DNA of 64,000 nt from Pseudomonadota bacterium (GTDB taxonomy: Bacteria > Desulfobacterota > Desulfovibrionia > Desulfovibrionales > Desulfomicrobiaceae), in contig JAEWKZ010000086.1 in NCBI GenBank assembly GCA_023393525.1, forward strand, positions 15,591-79,590, in the 5' to 3' direction. This document shows, one piece after another, positions 10,359 to 19,188 of the stretch. Below the pieces are notes generated by a model that ran no database searches, was not told where the DNA came from, and was given only the letters and a program-made list of their open reading frames with translations. Every line of letters starts with the position of its first letter. Position 1 is the first letter of the stretch. A program made the position numbers and the translations under genes.

Positions 10359-11444
10359 ATGCAGTTCGATTTGGTCATCACCAGTCTGGTCAAGAAGTTC
10401 GGGACGTTTGTCGCCGTGGACGACGTCTCCTTTTCCGTGCCCAAAGGCTCTTTTTTCTCCATCCTCGGGCCTTCGGGTTGCGGCAAGACCACGCTTTTGC
10501 GCATGATCGCCGGATTCGAGGAGTCCACCAGCGGGAGCATCGAGATAAGCGGGCAGGACATGCGCGGGGTCACGCCCAACAACCGGCCCGTCAACCTGGT
10601 CTTTCAGCATCTGGCTCTGTTCCCGATGATGACCGTGGCCGAGAACATCGCCTTTGGCCTGAGGCGCCGCAAAGTCTCTTCCTCCGAAATTCTGCGCCGT
10701 ACGGAGGAGATCCTGGAGCGCGTCGACCTGCCCGGGTTCGGGGCCAAGCGCATCCAGCAGCTCTCCGGCGGCCAGAAACAGCGCGTGGCCATTGCCCGCT
10801 GCCTGGTGCTCGAACCCAAGGTCCTGCTGCTGGACGAACCGCTCGGCGCGCTTGATCTGAAACTTCGCGAACAGATGAAGGTCGAGCTCAAGAAACTGCA
10901 AGCCAAGATCGGCACGACCTTTGTCTACATCACCCACGACCAGTCCGAGGCCCTGGTCATGTCCGACACCGTGGCGGTCATGAACAGGGGGCGCTTCGAG
11001 CAGGTCGGCTCTCCGCAGGAGCTCTACGGCGACCCGCACACCCCCTTTGTGGCGGGGTTCGTGGGCGACAACAACCGCTGGGCCGGGAACGTGGAGGAGA
11101 TGGATGACGAGACGGTGCTGATACGCACCGATGAAAACCTGATTTTCCGCGCCCGCAAGAAGACCGATGCCCGCAAGGGACCGGCCACCCTTTTCCTGCG
11201 TCCCGAGGCCATGGTCATCGAACCGGCGGCAAGGGACGGCCTCAACACCTTTGGCGTCACGGTCAAGGCCATCCTCTTCGACGGGGCCAACAGCCGCCTG
11301 CTGACCGCCACCGCCGCCGGGCACGAGCTGCTCGTGGCCCTGCCCCAGAACCGCGCTTTCGATCACATCCGCCCCGGCGAGAACATCACCCTGGGCTGGC
11401 ACCCGCAGTCCGGCGTGGCTTTTGCGCGGGAGGATCCGTCATGA
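10359..11444 (+). CDS. ABC transporter ATPase, PotA-like
   Basis: 361 residues. Walker A GPSGCGKTT lies near residues 37-45; Q-loop in FQHLALFPMMTV, signature LSGGQKQRVAIARCL, Walker B VLLLDEP and the H-loop THDQSEA follow. The ~110-residue C-terminal extension has the TOBE-type beta-barrel of PotA/MalK/FbpC importers (FLRPEAMVIEP). The start ATG 10359 follows the terminator closely. It ends in an ATGA overlap with the first permease. It powers import of the ligand captured by the binding protein. Confidence 0.93.
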   Translation: MQFDLVITSLVKKFGTFVAVDDVSFSVPKGSFFSILGPSGCGKTTLLRMIAGFEESTSGSIEISGQDMRGVTPNNRPVNLVFQHLALFPMMTVAENIAFGLRRRKVSSSEILRRTEEILERVDLPGFGAKRIQQLSGGQKQRVAIARCLVLEPKVLLLDEPLGALDLKLREQMKVELKKLQAKIGTTFVYITHDQSEALVMSDTVAVMNRGRFEQVGSPQELYGDPHTPFVAGFVGDNNRWAGNVEEMDDETVLIRTDENLIFRARKKTDARKGPATLFLRPEAMVIEPAARDGLNTFGVTVKAILFDGANSRLLTATAAGHELLVALPQNRAFDHIRPGENITLGWHPQSGVAFAREDPS

Positions 11445-12277
11445 AGCGCTCAGGGCTGTTCTGGGTCTTTCTGGCCCCGGTGCTGATGTGGCTTTTGCTG
11501 CTCATCGTGCTGCCGCACCTGGACCTCCTGATCCTGAGCTTTCGGGTCGGCAAGAGCTGGAGCCTCGAGAATTACGGTAATTTCTTTCTGGAACCCATTT
11601 ACTGGCTGACCTTCGTGCGCACGGCGGCCTATTCCATCATCACCACGTTTTTGACCCTCATCGTGTCCCTGCCCGTGGCCTTCTACATCACCAAGCTTTC
11701 CCGGCCCGGCGTGCGCGGTTTCCTGATGGTTTTGTTGCTGCTGCCGTTCTGGGTCAGCGAGCTGGTGCGGGTCTATGGCTGGATGATCCTCTTGCGCGAA
11801 TCCGGGGTCATCAATTATTTCCTGCTGCAGCTCGGCCTGGTGGAGCGGCCCATCGAGATGCTCTACAATGACGCGACCATGATCATGGGCCTTGTGTACA
11901 CGTCCATGCTCTTCATGGTCGTGCCCCTGGTCTCGGTCATGGAGAGCCTCGACGACAGCCTGGTCGAGGCCGCCTACGACCTGGGCGCGAGCAAAAGCTG
12001 CATCTGGCGCACGATCATCATCCCGCACTGCAAGCCGGGCATCACCTCCGGCTCCATCGTGGTCTTCATGCTGGTGCTCGGCAACTATCTGACCCCCAAC
12101 CTCATGGGCGGCAAGAACTCCCTGTGGTTCACGGAGCAGATCTACAACCAGTTCATCGCCAGCTTCAACTGGAACCAGGGCGCGGCCTTCGGCTTTCTGC
12201 TGCTGCTGTTGAGTTCGGGCATCATCTGGGTCGGGCTGAAGCTCTCGGGCCAGCGTCTGGGCGAGGTGGCGTCATGA
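11441..12277 (+). CDS. ABC transporter permease, PotB-like
   Basis: 278 residues with six predicted membrane helices. The cytoplasmic EAA loop that docks the ATPase reads LVEAAYDLGASKSCIWRTIIIPHCKPGI. The start overlaps the ATPase stop (ATGA) and its own stop overlaps the next permease start (ATGA). The N-terminal hydrophobic segment FWVFLAPVLMWLLLLIVLPHL matches PotB-type permeases. Confidence 0.92.
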   Translation: MKRSGLFWVFLAPVLMWLLLLIVLPHLDLLILSFRVGKSWSLENYGNFFLEPIYWLTFVRTAAYSIITTFLTLIVSLPVAFYITKLSRPGVRGFLMVLLLLPFWVSELVRVYGWMILLRESGVINYFLLQLGLVERPIEMLYNDATMIMGLVYTSMLFMVVPLVSVMESLDDSLVEAAYDLGASKSCIWRTIIIPHCKPGITSGSIVVFMLVLGNYLTPNLMGGKNSLWFTEQIYNQFIASFNWNQGAAFGFLLLLLSSGIIWVGLKLSGQRLGEVAS

Positions 12278-13131
12278 TCCGCTCCCTGCCCAGATCCCGC
12301 GCCTACGACCGCGCTTTCGTGGTTTTCATTTTGCTGTACTTCATTTTTCTGTTCGCGCCGCTCTTGGTCACTTGCGTGCTGGCCTTCAACAACTCGGACT
12401 TCCCGTCCCTGCCCTGGCGCGGCTTCACCCTGGACTGGTTCCTTTCCACCGGGCCGAAACGGGTCGGCATCTTCGAGGACGCGGACAACCTGCGCGCCAT
12501 CTGGGTCAGTTTCAAGACCGCCTTGTGGGTCTCGGCCTCGTGCGTGGTGGTGGGAGTCTGCGCCGCGTTCCTGTTCGAGCAGGAAAATTTCAAGGGCAAG
12601 AACTTCCTGTATTTTCTGATGCTCGCCCCTCTGGTCATTCCTGGCGTGATCCTGGGCATTTCCATCTTGCTGGGCGCGACCACGGCGGGCATCTATTTCG
12701 AGGACCACTGGAACCTGGACGTCGAGCTGTTCCGGCCCAGCTTCTGGCTGGTGGTGGTGGGGCAGTTCTCCTTCATCACCACCTTCGTGACCCTGGTGGT
12801 TTCGGCCAAGCTGCGCAAATTCGACCATTCCCTGGAAGAGGCGGCATTGAACCTCGGCGCAACCCGCTTCCAGGTCATCTGGCACATCACCCTGCGCTAT
12901 CTGCGCTCATCCATCATCGGCTCCGGGGCCGTGGCCTTCTTGATGAGCTTCGAGAATTTCAACACCACCCTCTTTCTGGTCGGCTCACAGCCCACCCTGC
13001 CCATCAATCTGTACCTGCAGGTCCGCGACGGCTCCACGCCGGTGATAAACGCCATCTCGCTCCTGCTCATCGTCGGCACGTCGGTGCTGGCCCTGACCAA
13101 TCTGTACTTCGACCGCAAGGAAGCATCCTGA
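12274..13131 (+). CDS. ABC transporter permease, PotC-like
   Basis: 285 residues with six predicted membrane helices and an EAA loop (LEEAALNLGATRFQVIWHITLRYL). It pairs with the PotB-like permease to form the heterodimeric channel of the importer. Start at ATG 12274 is fixed by the ATGA overlap with the preceding stop. It is the last gene of the transporter operon; a terminator for the converging strand follows immediately. Confidence 0.92.
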   Translation: MIRSLPRSRAYDRAFVVFILLYFIFLFAPLLVTCVLAFNNSDFPSLPWRGFTLDWFLSTGPKRVGIFEDADNLRAIWVSFKTALWVSASCVVVGVCAAFLFEQENFKGKNFLYFLMLAPLVIPGVILGISILLGATTAGIYFEDHWNLDVELFRPSFWLVVVGQFSFITTFVTLVVSAKLRKFDHSLEEAALNLGATRFQVIWHITLRYLRSSIIGSGAVAFLMSFENFNTTLFLVGSQPTLPINLYLQVRDGSTPVINAISLLLIVGTSVLALTNLYFDRKEAS

Positions 13132-13132
13132 C

Positions 13133-13180
13133 AAAAACGCCCCATGCCTGATCCCGCTTTGCGCGGCAGGCACGGGGCGT
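13133..13180 (-). terminator. Terminator of the lipase-mutY minus-strand operon
   Basis: A 14-base inverted repeat (ACGCCCC-ATGCCTG against CAGGCAC-GGGGCGT, one mismatch) spans 13137-13180. Read on the minus strand the stem is followed by TTTTTG, fitting termination of the lipase transcript. On the plus strand no T-run follows, so it may only weakly stop the transporter operon. Confidence 0.8.
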
Positions 13181-13221
13181 CGGTTGTCGCTCGGGATCGG
13201 AGCCGCCTTTTCTCTTTTCGG

Positions 13222-14037
13222 CTACTCCCTGTCGATCCAGCGCGCCACCTCCCGGAACACTTCGCGGGAGTGCAGCATGGCGACATGGCTGACCGGCCCG
13301 GTCTGTTTCTCGCTCCAGTCCGGGGCGTCGCAGCGCAGGGCCGAGTTCGGCAGCACCATGTTGTCCGCGGGGGAATGCAGGGCCAGGCGGCGCACGTGGG
13401 CGGGCAGGGGCAGGTTTGTCACGCGGCGCACGGTCTCGCCCCCGTATCCGAGATATCTGCCCAGCGAGGTCAGGGCGAAGGGGGAGAGTTTGCTTCCGGC
13501 AAAGGGCGTGCCCATGGTGACCAGGCTCTTGATGCGCCGACTGTCCGTGTCTTCGAGCTGGGCCAGGGCCGACCACAAAAGAAGCCCGCCCATGCTGTGC
13601 CCGACCAGATGCACGTCGCGGTCCGGGTGTCTGGCCAGCAGGCTTGTGAGGTCCCCGCGCATGCGGGCCACGGTTTCGTCCCACTGCGCGCCCCAGCTGG
13701 CGTACGCTAGACAGGCGGTGGAGAAGCCGCGCCCATGCAGCCAGCGGCGGAAAAGAACCCAGGCGCTCTGGTTGTGAAAGAGGCCGTGCGCCAGCACCAC
13801 CAGATCCTTGCCTTCGGTGGCATTCTTCCACAGGCGCGGATAGAGCCCAAGGGGGTGCAGAATCAGGATCACGGTTTCGCTGACGGCGCTGCGCAGAAAG
13901 GTCTTGGCGGCCAGGGCCAGAAAGGGAGGCAGCGGTTGCCCCGATTGGTTGCTCTCCTCGTAGCAGAACAGGGTGTAGGTCAGCAGGGAGAGCACCAGCG
14001 TCGTGCCCAGGAAAAGCGTCAGGAGGAAGACGATCAT
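13222..14037 (-). CDS. Alpha/beta-hydrolase, lipase/esterase-like, membrane anchored
   Basis: 271 residues. An N-terminal hydrophobic helix (IVFLLTLFLGTTLVLSLLTYTLF) suggests an inner-membrane anchor. The oxyanion region is VLAHGLFHNQSAW, the nucleophile elbow is GHSMGG, and the C-terminal histidine may be in GPVSHVAMLHS. This resembles triacylglycerol lipase/PGAP1-like hydrolases. The start codon overlaps the mutY stop (ATGA), so the two genes are co-translated, though no functional link is evident. Confidence 0.85.
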   Translation of the reverse strand: MIVFLLTLFLGTTLVLSLLTYTLFCYEESNQSGQPLPPFLALAAKTFLRSAVSETVILILHPLGLYPRLWKNATEGKDLVVLAHGLFHNQSAWVLFRRWLHGRGFSTACLAYASWGAQWDETVARMRGDLTSLLARHPDRDVHLVGHSMGGLLLWSALAQLEDTDSRRIKSLVTMGTPFAGSKLSPFALTSLGRYLGYGGETVRRVTNLPLPAHVRRLALHSPADNMVLPNSALRCDAPDWSEKQTGPVSHVAMLHSREVFREVARWIDRE

Positions 14038-15158
14038 GGCAGTACCTTGGCCCGGAATGCGGGGTCGTTGTGGAGGTGGTGGACGAGTTTGCGATGACCG
14101 GCCGGAAAGGCCAGCTTCATGATTTCGGACCAACCGGCCCAGCGATGCTCCTGGGCGTCCTGGAGGACGAGTTCCCCGGGGCTTGAGAGCAGGGTTACGC
14201 TGAAGGCGTGCAGGGTCACCCGGTAGCGCGTGAAGGAATGCTTGAAGGAGGCGATGGGCTCGGGATGGTTGACGGCAAGCCTGGTTTCTTCCAGGTATTC
14301 GCGGACCACGGCCTGATCTGGGGTCTCCCCGGTCTCCACGACCCCGCCCGGAAACTCCCACAGGTTGCCCCAGACGTCGTCGGCCCGGCGTTTCTGGGTC
14401 AGGATGCGGCCGTCGTGGATCAGGACGCCCGTGGCCATGGATATGTAGATGGGTGAAGGCGCCTTGACGATGACGGGGCGCTCCTTCTGCACGCCGCGCA
14501 TCCTGGCCAGGCAGCATTCGGCCAGGATGCACCCGGCGCAGTCCGGGTTCCGGGGAGAACAGACCAGACTGCCAAATTCCATCAGCGCCTGGTTGAAGTC
14601 CCGCGCTCGTCCCCGGGGCAGCAGGGCGCTGACGGATGCGTCGATTATTTCCCGGGCCTGGCGCGATTTGACGGGCAGCGCGATGTCGTACAGACGGGTC
14701 ATGACCCGTTCGACATTGGCGTCCACGACGCACTCGTCCCGTTCGAAAGCGATGCTGGCGATGGCTCTGGCCGTGTACGGACCGATGCCCGGCAGCGACT
14801 GCAAGGCTCTCGGCGACGAGGGCAGGACCGCGCCATGCAGCGCGACCACTTCACGGGCGGCCCTGTGCAGGTTGCGGGCCCGGGAATAGTAGCCGAGCCC
14901 TTCCCAGAGTTTCAAGACCTCGTCTTCCGGGGCGGCGGCCAGACTTTCCACGTCGGGGAAGCGGGCGATCCAGCGCTTGAAGTAGTCCACGCCGCGCTCC
15001 ATCTGGGTCTGCTGGAGCATGATCTCCGAGATCCAGACGTGGTAGGGACTGTAGGTCTCGCGCCAGGGCAGATCGCGTTTGTGCCGGGAAAACCAGTCCA
15101 GGAGGGCTGTTGCGATCTGCGCTTCTGTCGAGGCGTTGGAGACGGGCGGCAGACTCAT
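14034..15158 (-). CDS. mutY: A/G-specific adenine glycosylase MutY
   Basis: 374 residues. The HhH-GPD glycosylase domain shows WISEIMLQQTQ (catalytic glutamate), LPGIGPYTARAIASIAF (helix-hairpin-helix) and VVDANVERV (catalytic aspartate). The [4Fe-4S] cysteines follow the C-x6-C-x2-C-x5-C spacing in CSPRNPDCAGCILAECC. The C-terminal ~120 residues form a Nudix-like domain (GNLWEFPGGVVETGET) that in MutY reads the 8-oxoG opposite the adenine. It removes A mispaired with 8-oxoG. The start at 15158 is the only reasonable ATG; the long open frame upstream on this strand overlaps the glycosyltransferase and is not coding. Confidence 0.95.
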   Translation of the reverse strand: MSLPPVSNASTEAQIATALLDWFSRHKRDLPWRETYSPYHVWISEIMLQQTQMERGVDYFKRWIARFPDVESLAAAPEDEVLKLWEGLGYYSRARNLHRAAREVVALHGAVLPSSPRALQSLPGIGPYTARAIASIAFERDECVVDANVERVMTRLYDIALPVKSRQAREIIDASVSALLPRGRARDFNQALMEFGSLVCSPRNPDCAGCILAECCLARMRGVQKERPVIVKAPSPIYISMATGVLIHDGRILTQKRRADDVWGNLWEFPGGVVETGETPDQAVVREYLEETRLAVNHPEPIASFKHSFTRYRVTLHAFSVTLLSSPGELVLQDAQEHRWAGWSEIMKLAFPAGHRKLVHHLHNDPAFRAKVLP

Positions 15159-15320
15159 AAAGACGTTCCGTGGTTCGGGTTGGAGGCGGTATACCGTGAG
15201 TAAAAAATATGAAATCCGAGATTTTGCTTTGGTCGGCCCCCGCCGCGCTGTCAAGACCGGGGCAAACCTGAGTTCTGGAGGTTTGATGCCGCTTGCCGGT
15301 TTTGTCTGCGAGGAACGGTC

Positions 15321-16322
15321 ATGATTTCCGTCGCCTTGCCGTGCTTCAATGCCCAGGACAGCCTTGAGGCCTGCCTTGAAAGCCTGCTGGCCCAGACCTT
15401 TGAGGATTTCGAGGTCGTGGCCGTCAACGACGGTTCCACCGACGCCACCCTGGACGTACTGCGCCAATTTTCGGCCAGGGACGACCGTATCCGCGTCTTC
15501 GACCGCCCCCATGAGGGCGTGGCGCTGGCCATGAATTTCGCCGTGGAGCAATGCCGGCGCGGGTACGTGGCGCGCATGGACAGCGACGACATCTGTCTGC
15601 CCGAGCGCCTGGCCCTGCAAAAGGCCCATCTGGACTCCCGCCCGCATCTTGGCCTGGTTGGCGGGCTGGTGCGTTTCGGAGGAGACCACGAGGCCGGGAA
15701 AGGCTACAAGGCCTACGTGGATTGGACAAATACCCTGATCTCGGAAGAGGACATCTCCCTGTCGCGTTTTGTGGAATCTCCTTATGCCAACCCGAGCATA
15801 ATGTTCCGCAAAGAACTTGTCAGCCGGTGCGGCCCGTTTTATGACGGCCCGTTTCCGGAGGATTACGAATTTCTGTTGCGCCTGATGGCCGCCGGCGTGC
15901 GTATGGACAAGGTTCCCCGCGAGGTGCTGATCTGGAACGATCCGCCTTCCCGGCTCACGCGCACCGACCCTCGCTACGACCCCGACGCCTTCTACCGCAC
16001 CAAGGCCGTCTATCTGGCCCGGTGGCTGGCGTCCAGGGGGATCGGGCGAGTGTCGATCATCGGCGGCGGGCGCATCACCCGGCGTCGGGCCCTGATGCTC
16101 GAGGAGCACGGCATTGTCATCGAACGCTGGCTGGAGGTCGATCCGGACAAGATCGGCCAGCGGGCCAGCGGCCGTCCGGTCTGCTCGTGGCGCGAAGTGG
16201 GCGCTCCGCAGGGGGAATTTCTCCTGTCCTACGTGGGGACGAGGGGGGCGGGGAGGCGCATCGCCTCCGAACTCAAGGAGAAGGGCTGGATCGCCGGGAT
16301 ACATTTTCTGCTGGCCGCCTGA
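15321..16322 (+). CDS. Family 2 glycosyltransferase
   Basis: 333 residues with a canonical GT-A start: ISVALPCFNAQDSLEACLESLL, then VAVNDGSTDATLDVL and the metal-binding region RMDSDDICLPERL (DXD-like). The C-terminal ~90 residues (RVSIIGGGRITRRRALMLEEHG) look like a small Rossmann-like extension, not part of a minimal GT2. It transfers a sugar from a nucleotide donor to an unknown acceptor. It is divergent from mutY with a 162-base shared upstream region. Confidence 0.88.
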   Translation: MISVALPCFNAQDSLEACLESLLAQTFEDFEVVAVNDGSTDATLDVLRQFSARDDRIRVFDRPHEGVALAMNFAVEQCRRGYVARMDSDDICLPERLALQKAHLDSRPHLGLVGGLVRFGGDHEAGKGYKAYVDWTNTLISEEDISLSRFVESPYANPSIMFRKELVSRCGPFYDGPFPEDYEFLLRLMAAGVRMDKVPREVLIWNDPPSRLTRTDPRYDPDAFYRTKAVYLARWLASRGIGRVSIIGGGRITRRRALMLEEHGIVIERWLEVDPDKIGQRASGRPVCSWREVGAPQGEFLLSYVGTRGAGRRIASELKEKGWIAGIHFLLAA

Positions 16323-16359
16323 AGGGTCGGCATCACACTTTTACACGACGAGGAAAACT

Positions 16360-16782
16360 ATGGATATGATGAAATTCGCCAAGGATATCGAAGCGGTGTT
16401 GAAGAAGGTCGCCACCGAGAGCGAGCCGGTTTCTCCTGCCACGGAAGACGGCGCCATCTGGGGTTTTGAACTGGGCGAGGACGCCAGCGGATTTCTGTCC
16501 CTGGAATCGAACCAGGGCACCCTGGACGTGCCCACGGTGACCGTGTCGTTGTCCCTGGGCTCCATCGAGGAGATCAGCAAGGAAGACCTGATGGACCTCT
16601 TGATCATCAACGGCGACCTGCTCGGCGCGTCCCTGACCATCACTCCCCCCCTGGGCGAGGAGCAGGAGGAATTCCTCATGCTCCAAACCAAGTTCGTGGC
16701 CACGGATTTCTCCGAAGACATGTTCAACAAGTCCGTCACCTCGCTCATGACCCAGATGTCCATCTTCTTCGAAGCGGAATAA
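16360..16782 (+). CDS. Conserved-looking hypothetical acidic protein (140 aa)
   Basis: 140 residues, acidic, starting MDMMKFAKDIEAVLKKV after GAGGAAAACT. Alternating strands and helices with a hydrophobic core (VTVSLSLGSIEEISKEDLMDLLIING, and a C-terminal amphipathic helix) suggest a small alpha/beta fold reminiscent of YbjN or type III chaperone-like proteins; that is a shape impression only. No catalytic motif or signal peptide. Its stop overlaps the ABC-F start (TAATG), so it is translated together with that gene. Confidence 0.75.
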   Translation: MDMMKFAKDIEAVLKKVATESEPVSPATEDGAIWGFELGEDASGFLSLESNQGTLDVPTVTVSLSLGSIEEISKEDLMDLLIINGDLLGASLTITPPLGEEQEEFLMLQTKFVATDFSEDMFNKSVTSLMTQMSIFFEAE

Positions 16783-18725
16783 TGTCCAAGATCACTGTTC
16801 AAGCCGTATCCAAGGCCTATTCCGGAGTGGATCTCTTCCAGGGGCTGTCCATGGAGGTCCATTCCGGAACCAGGCTCGCCCTGGTCGGCCCCAACGGGTG
16901 CGGCAAGTCCACGCTTTTAAAGATCATGGCCGCGGAGACCGAGCCCGATTCGGGCAAGGTCGTCGTGCCCAAGGGTTCCCAGATCGGTTTTGTGCAGCAG
17001 GAGCTGGGTGCGGCCGATCTGGTCAAGCCGTTGCAGGATTTCGTGCTGGAAGTGCTGCCCTCGTGGGGGGAATTCTGGACCCAGTGGCGAGCCGCCCTGG
17101 ATCAGAACGACGAAGCCGCCCTGATCCGGCTGCACGACCGCCAGGAGGAACTGGAGCACCAGTACGGCTACAATCCCGAGCACAGGGCGCATGCCATCCT
17201 GTCCGGCCTGGGCTTTTCGCCGACGGTCTTTTCCCGGCCCGTGGGGGAACTGAGCGGCGGATGGCGCGAGCGGGCCAAGCTGGCCCGCGTGCTGGTGGCC
17301 GGGGCGGACATCCTCTTTCTGGACGAGCCTACCAACCATCTCGACCTTGAGGCTGTGGAGTGGCTTGAGTCATACGTGCTGAGCTTCGAGGGCGTGCTCG
17401 TTTTCGTTGCCCACGACCGGTATTTCCTGGACCGGGTCGCAAACAAGGTGCTGTTTCTCGGTGGCGAGAAGCCGTTGCTGCGCGACGGCAATTTTTCCCA
17501 GTTTCTGGAGTGGAACGCCGAACGCAACGACCAGATTCGCCGGCAGGCCGAAAAGCTGCGCACGGAGATCGGCAAGAAACAGGCCTTCGTGGACCGCTTT
17601 CGCGCCAAGGCCACCAAGGCCAGGCAGGCCCAGAGCAGGCTTGGCCAGATCGGCAAGCTGCAAAGCGAGCTTGAGACCCTGACTCCCGAAACCCGCGCCC
17701 GGACCCTGTCCTTCAGCTGGCCGGAGCCCGAACGGGGAAATCAGACCGTGCTCTCCGCCGTGGACCTGTCCTTTTCCTTTCCGGACGCGGCCCTTTTTTC
17801 GGACCTCTCCTTCAACATCTACCGTGGTCAGAAAATCGGGCTGGTCGGACCCAACGGCCGGGGCAAATCGACCCTGATCAAGCTCATCACCGGCCAATTG
17901 AAGCCAAGCCGCGGTCGGATCGGGACGGGATCGAGCATCGTCACCGGCTATTTCAGCCAGCACCAGACCGACATCGTGCGCCCGGCCTTCACGGTCATGT
18001 CCGAGGTCAAGCGCCTGGCCGCCCCGTCCTGCACGGACCTGCAACTCAAATCCGCCCTCGGCCTGTTCATGCTCGGGGAACGCTACTGGGAGAAGAAGGT
18101 CGAGGATTTGAGCGGCGGGGAGAAGAACCGCCTGGTGCTCAGCACCCTTTTCCTGAGCCGGGCCAATTTCCTGATTCTCGACGAACCCACCAACCACCTG
18201 GACATGGAGAGTCGCGAGGCCCTCATGGACGCGCTCTCGGCCTATCAGGGCACCATGCTGGTGGTCGCCCACGACCGCTATCTCTTGAGCGAGGTGGTCA
18301 GCGAGATTTGGGAACTGCACGCCGACGGCATAGAGGTGCACCAGTGCGGCTTCGATGAATATCATGCCCGCAAGAAGGCCCGCGAGGCCCAGGAACTGGA
18401 AAAGGCCGAGTCCACGCGCGTGGTGCGCAATGAGCAGAAGCTCAAGAAGCGCGAACAGGCCGAGATGCGCAATCGCATCTACCAGCAGCTCAAGCCCCTG
18501 CGCAAGAAATACGAAAAGCTCGAAGCGGAGCTTGAGGCCAACCTGGCCGAGCAGGAGGTGGTGGAGACGAGGTTGGCCGACCCGGCCACCTATGAGGACG
18601 TGCCCCTGTCCCGCGATCTGGGACAGCGTTTCACGGCCCTCCAGAACAGGGCCGAAGAGCTGATGTCGGACCTGGCCTACCTGGAAAAGGAGTTGCAGGA
18701 TCTGGAAATTCAGAGGGACGCGTGA
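16782..18725 (+). CDS. ABC-F family ATPase (Uup/YheS-like)
   Basis: 647 residues with two ATPase domains and no membrane segments, the ABC-F hallmark. Walker A GPNGCGKST and GPNGRGKST, signatures LSGGWRERAKLA and LSGGEKNRLVLS, and paired Walker B motifs FLDEPTNHLDLE and ILDEPTNHLDME are all intact. The interdomain linker is basic and helical; the C-terminal ~110 residues form a charged coiled coil as in Uup/YheS. ABC-F proteins act on ribosomes in translation rescue or antibiotic protection. It overlaps genes on both sides, upstream hypothetical and downstream Nudix. Confidence 0.93.
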   Translation: MSKITVQAVSKAYSGVDLFQGLSMEVHSGTRLALVGPNGCGKSTLLKIMAAETEPDSGKVVVPKGSQIGFVQQELGAADLVKPLQDFVLEVLPSWGEFWTQWRAALDQNDEAALIRLHDRQEELEHQYGYNPEHRAHAILSGLGFSPTVFSRPVGELSGGWRERAKLARVLVAGADILFLDEPTNHLDLEAVEWLESYVLSFEGVLVFVAHDRYFLDRVANKVLFLGGEKPLLRDGNFSQFLEWNAERNDQIRRQAEKLRTEIGKKQAFVDRFRAKATKARQAQSRLGQIGKLQSELETLTPETRARTLSFSWPEPERGNQTVLSAVDLSFSFPDAALFSDLSFNIYRGQKIGLVGPNGRGKSTLIKLITGQLKPSRGRIGTGSSIVTGYFSQHQTDIVRPAFTVMSEVKRLAAPSCTDLQLKSALGLFMLGERYWEKKVEDLSGGEKNRLVLSTLFLSRANFLILDEPTNHLDMESREALMDALSAYQGTMLVVAHDRYLLSEVVSEIWELHADGIEVHQCGFDEYHARKKAREAQELEKAESTRVVRNEQKLKKREQAEMRNRIYQQLKPLRKKYEKLEAELEANLAEQEVVETRLADPATYEDVPLSRDLGQRFTALQNRAEELMSDLAYLEKELQDLEIQRDA

Positions 18726-19144
18726 CCGGGGACGTCATCGCCGTCGTGGCCGCGGTCATCGTCCGCGAGGGCAGGTTTCTGGCGGCCAGACGGTCTCCGT
18801 CCATGTCCGAGCCGGGGTTCTGGGAATTTCCGGGCGGCAAGGTCGAGGCGGGCGAAACGCTCGAAGAGGCTCTGATTCGTGAACTGGAAGAAGAATTATC
18901 CATTGCACTGGATGCTTTTTCCCTCTGGAAAGTAAAGGAAAAAAAGGTTAAGGGGGGTGCAATTCGACTCTTCTTTCATCTTGTGACGGAATTTTCCGGC
19001 GTACCGACGCCGCGCGAAGGCCAGGAATTGGCATGGATCACATGTGAAGAAGCCCGGGGGTACTCTTTTCTGCCGGCTGACGAGGAGGTTCTGGCCGAAC
19101 TCGCCACACGGGGAAGCGGCGCCCCTCCAACGAAGCCACGGTAG
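18722..19144 (+). CDS. Nudix hydrolase, MutT-like
   Basis: 140 residues starting at GTG 18722, which overlaps the ABC-F stop. The Nudix box is complete: GGKVEAGETLEEALIRELEEEL, matching GX5EX7REUXEEXGU except for the late glycine. The N-terminus VIAVVAAVIVREGRFLAARRS and PGFWEFPGG match 8-oxo-dGTP diphosphatases of MutT type. With mutY ~4 kb away this gives two GO-system repair genes in the region, but they are in different transcripts. Other Nudix substrates are possible. Confidence 0.85.
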   Translation: MTGDVIAVVAAVIVREGRFLAARRSPSMSEPGFWEFPGGKVEAGETLEEALIRELEEELSIALDAFSLWKVKEKKVKGGAIRLFFHLVTEFSGVPTPREGQELAWITCEEARGYSFLPADEEVLAELATRGSGAPPTKPR

Positions 19145-19188
19145 CGTCTGGTTGCTCATATTTCCGACCCAACTTCTGGAGGACATTC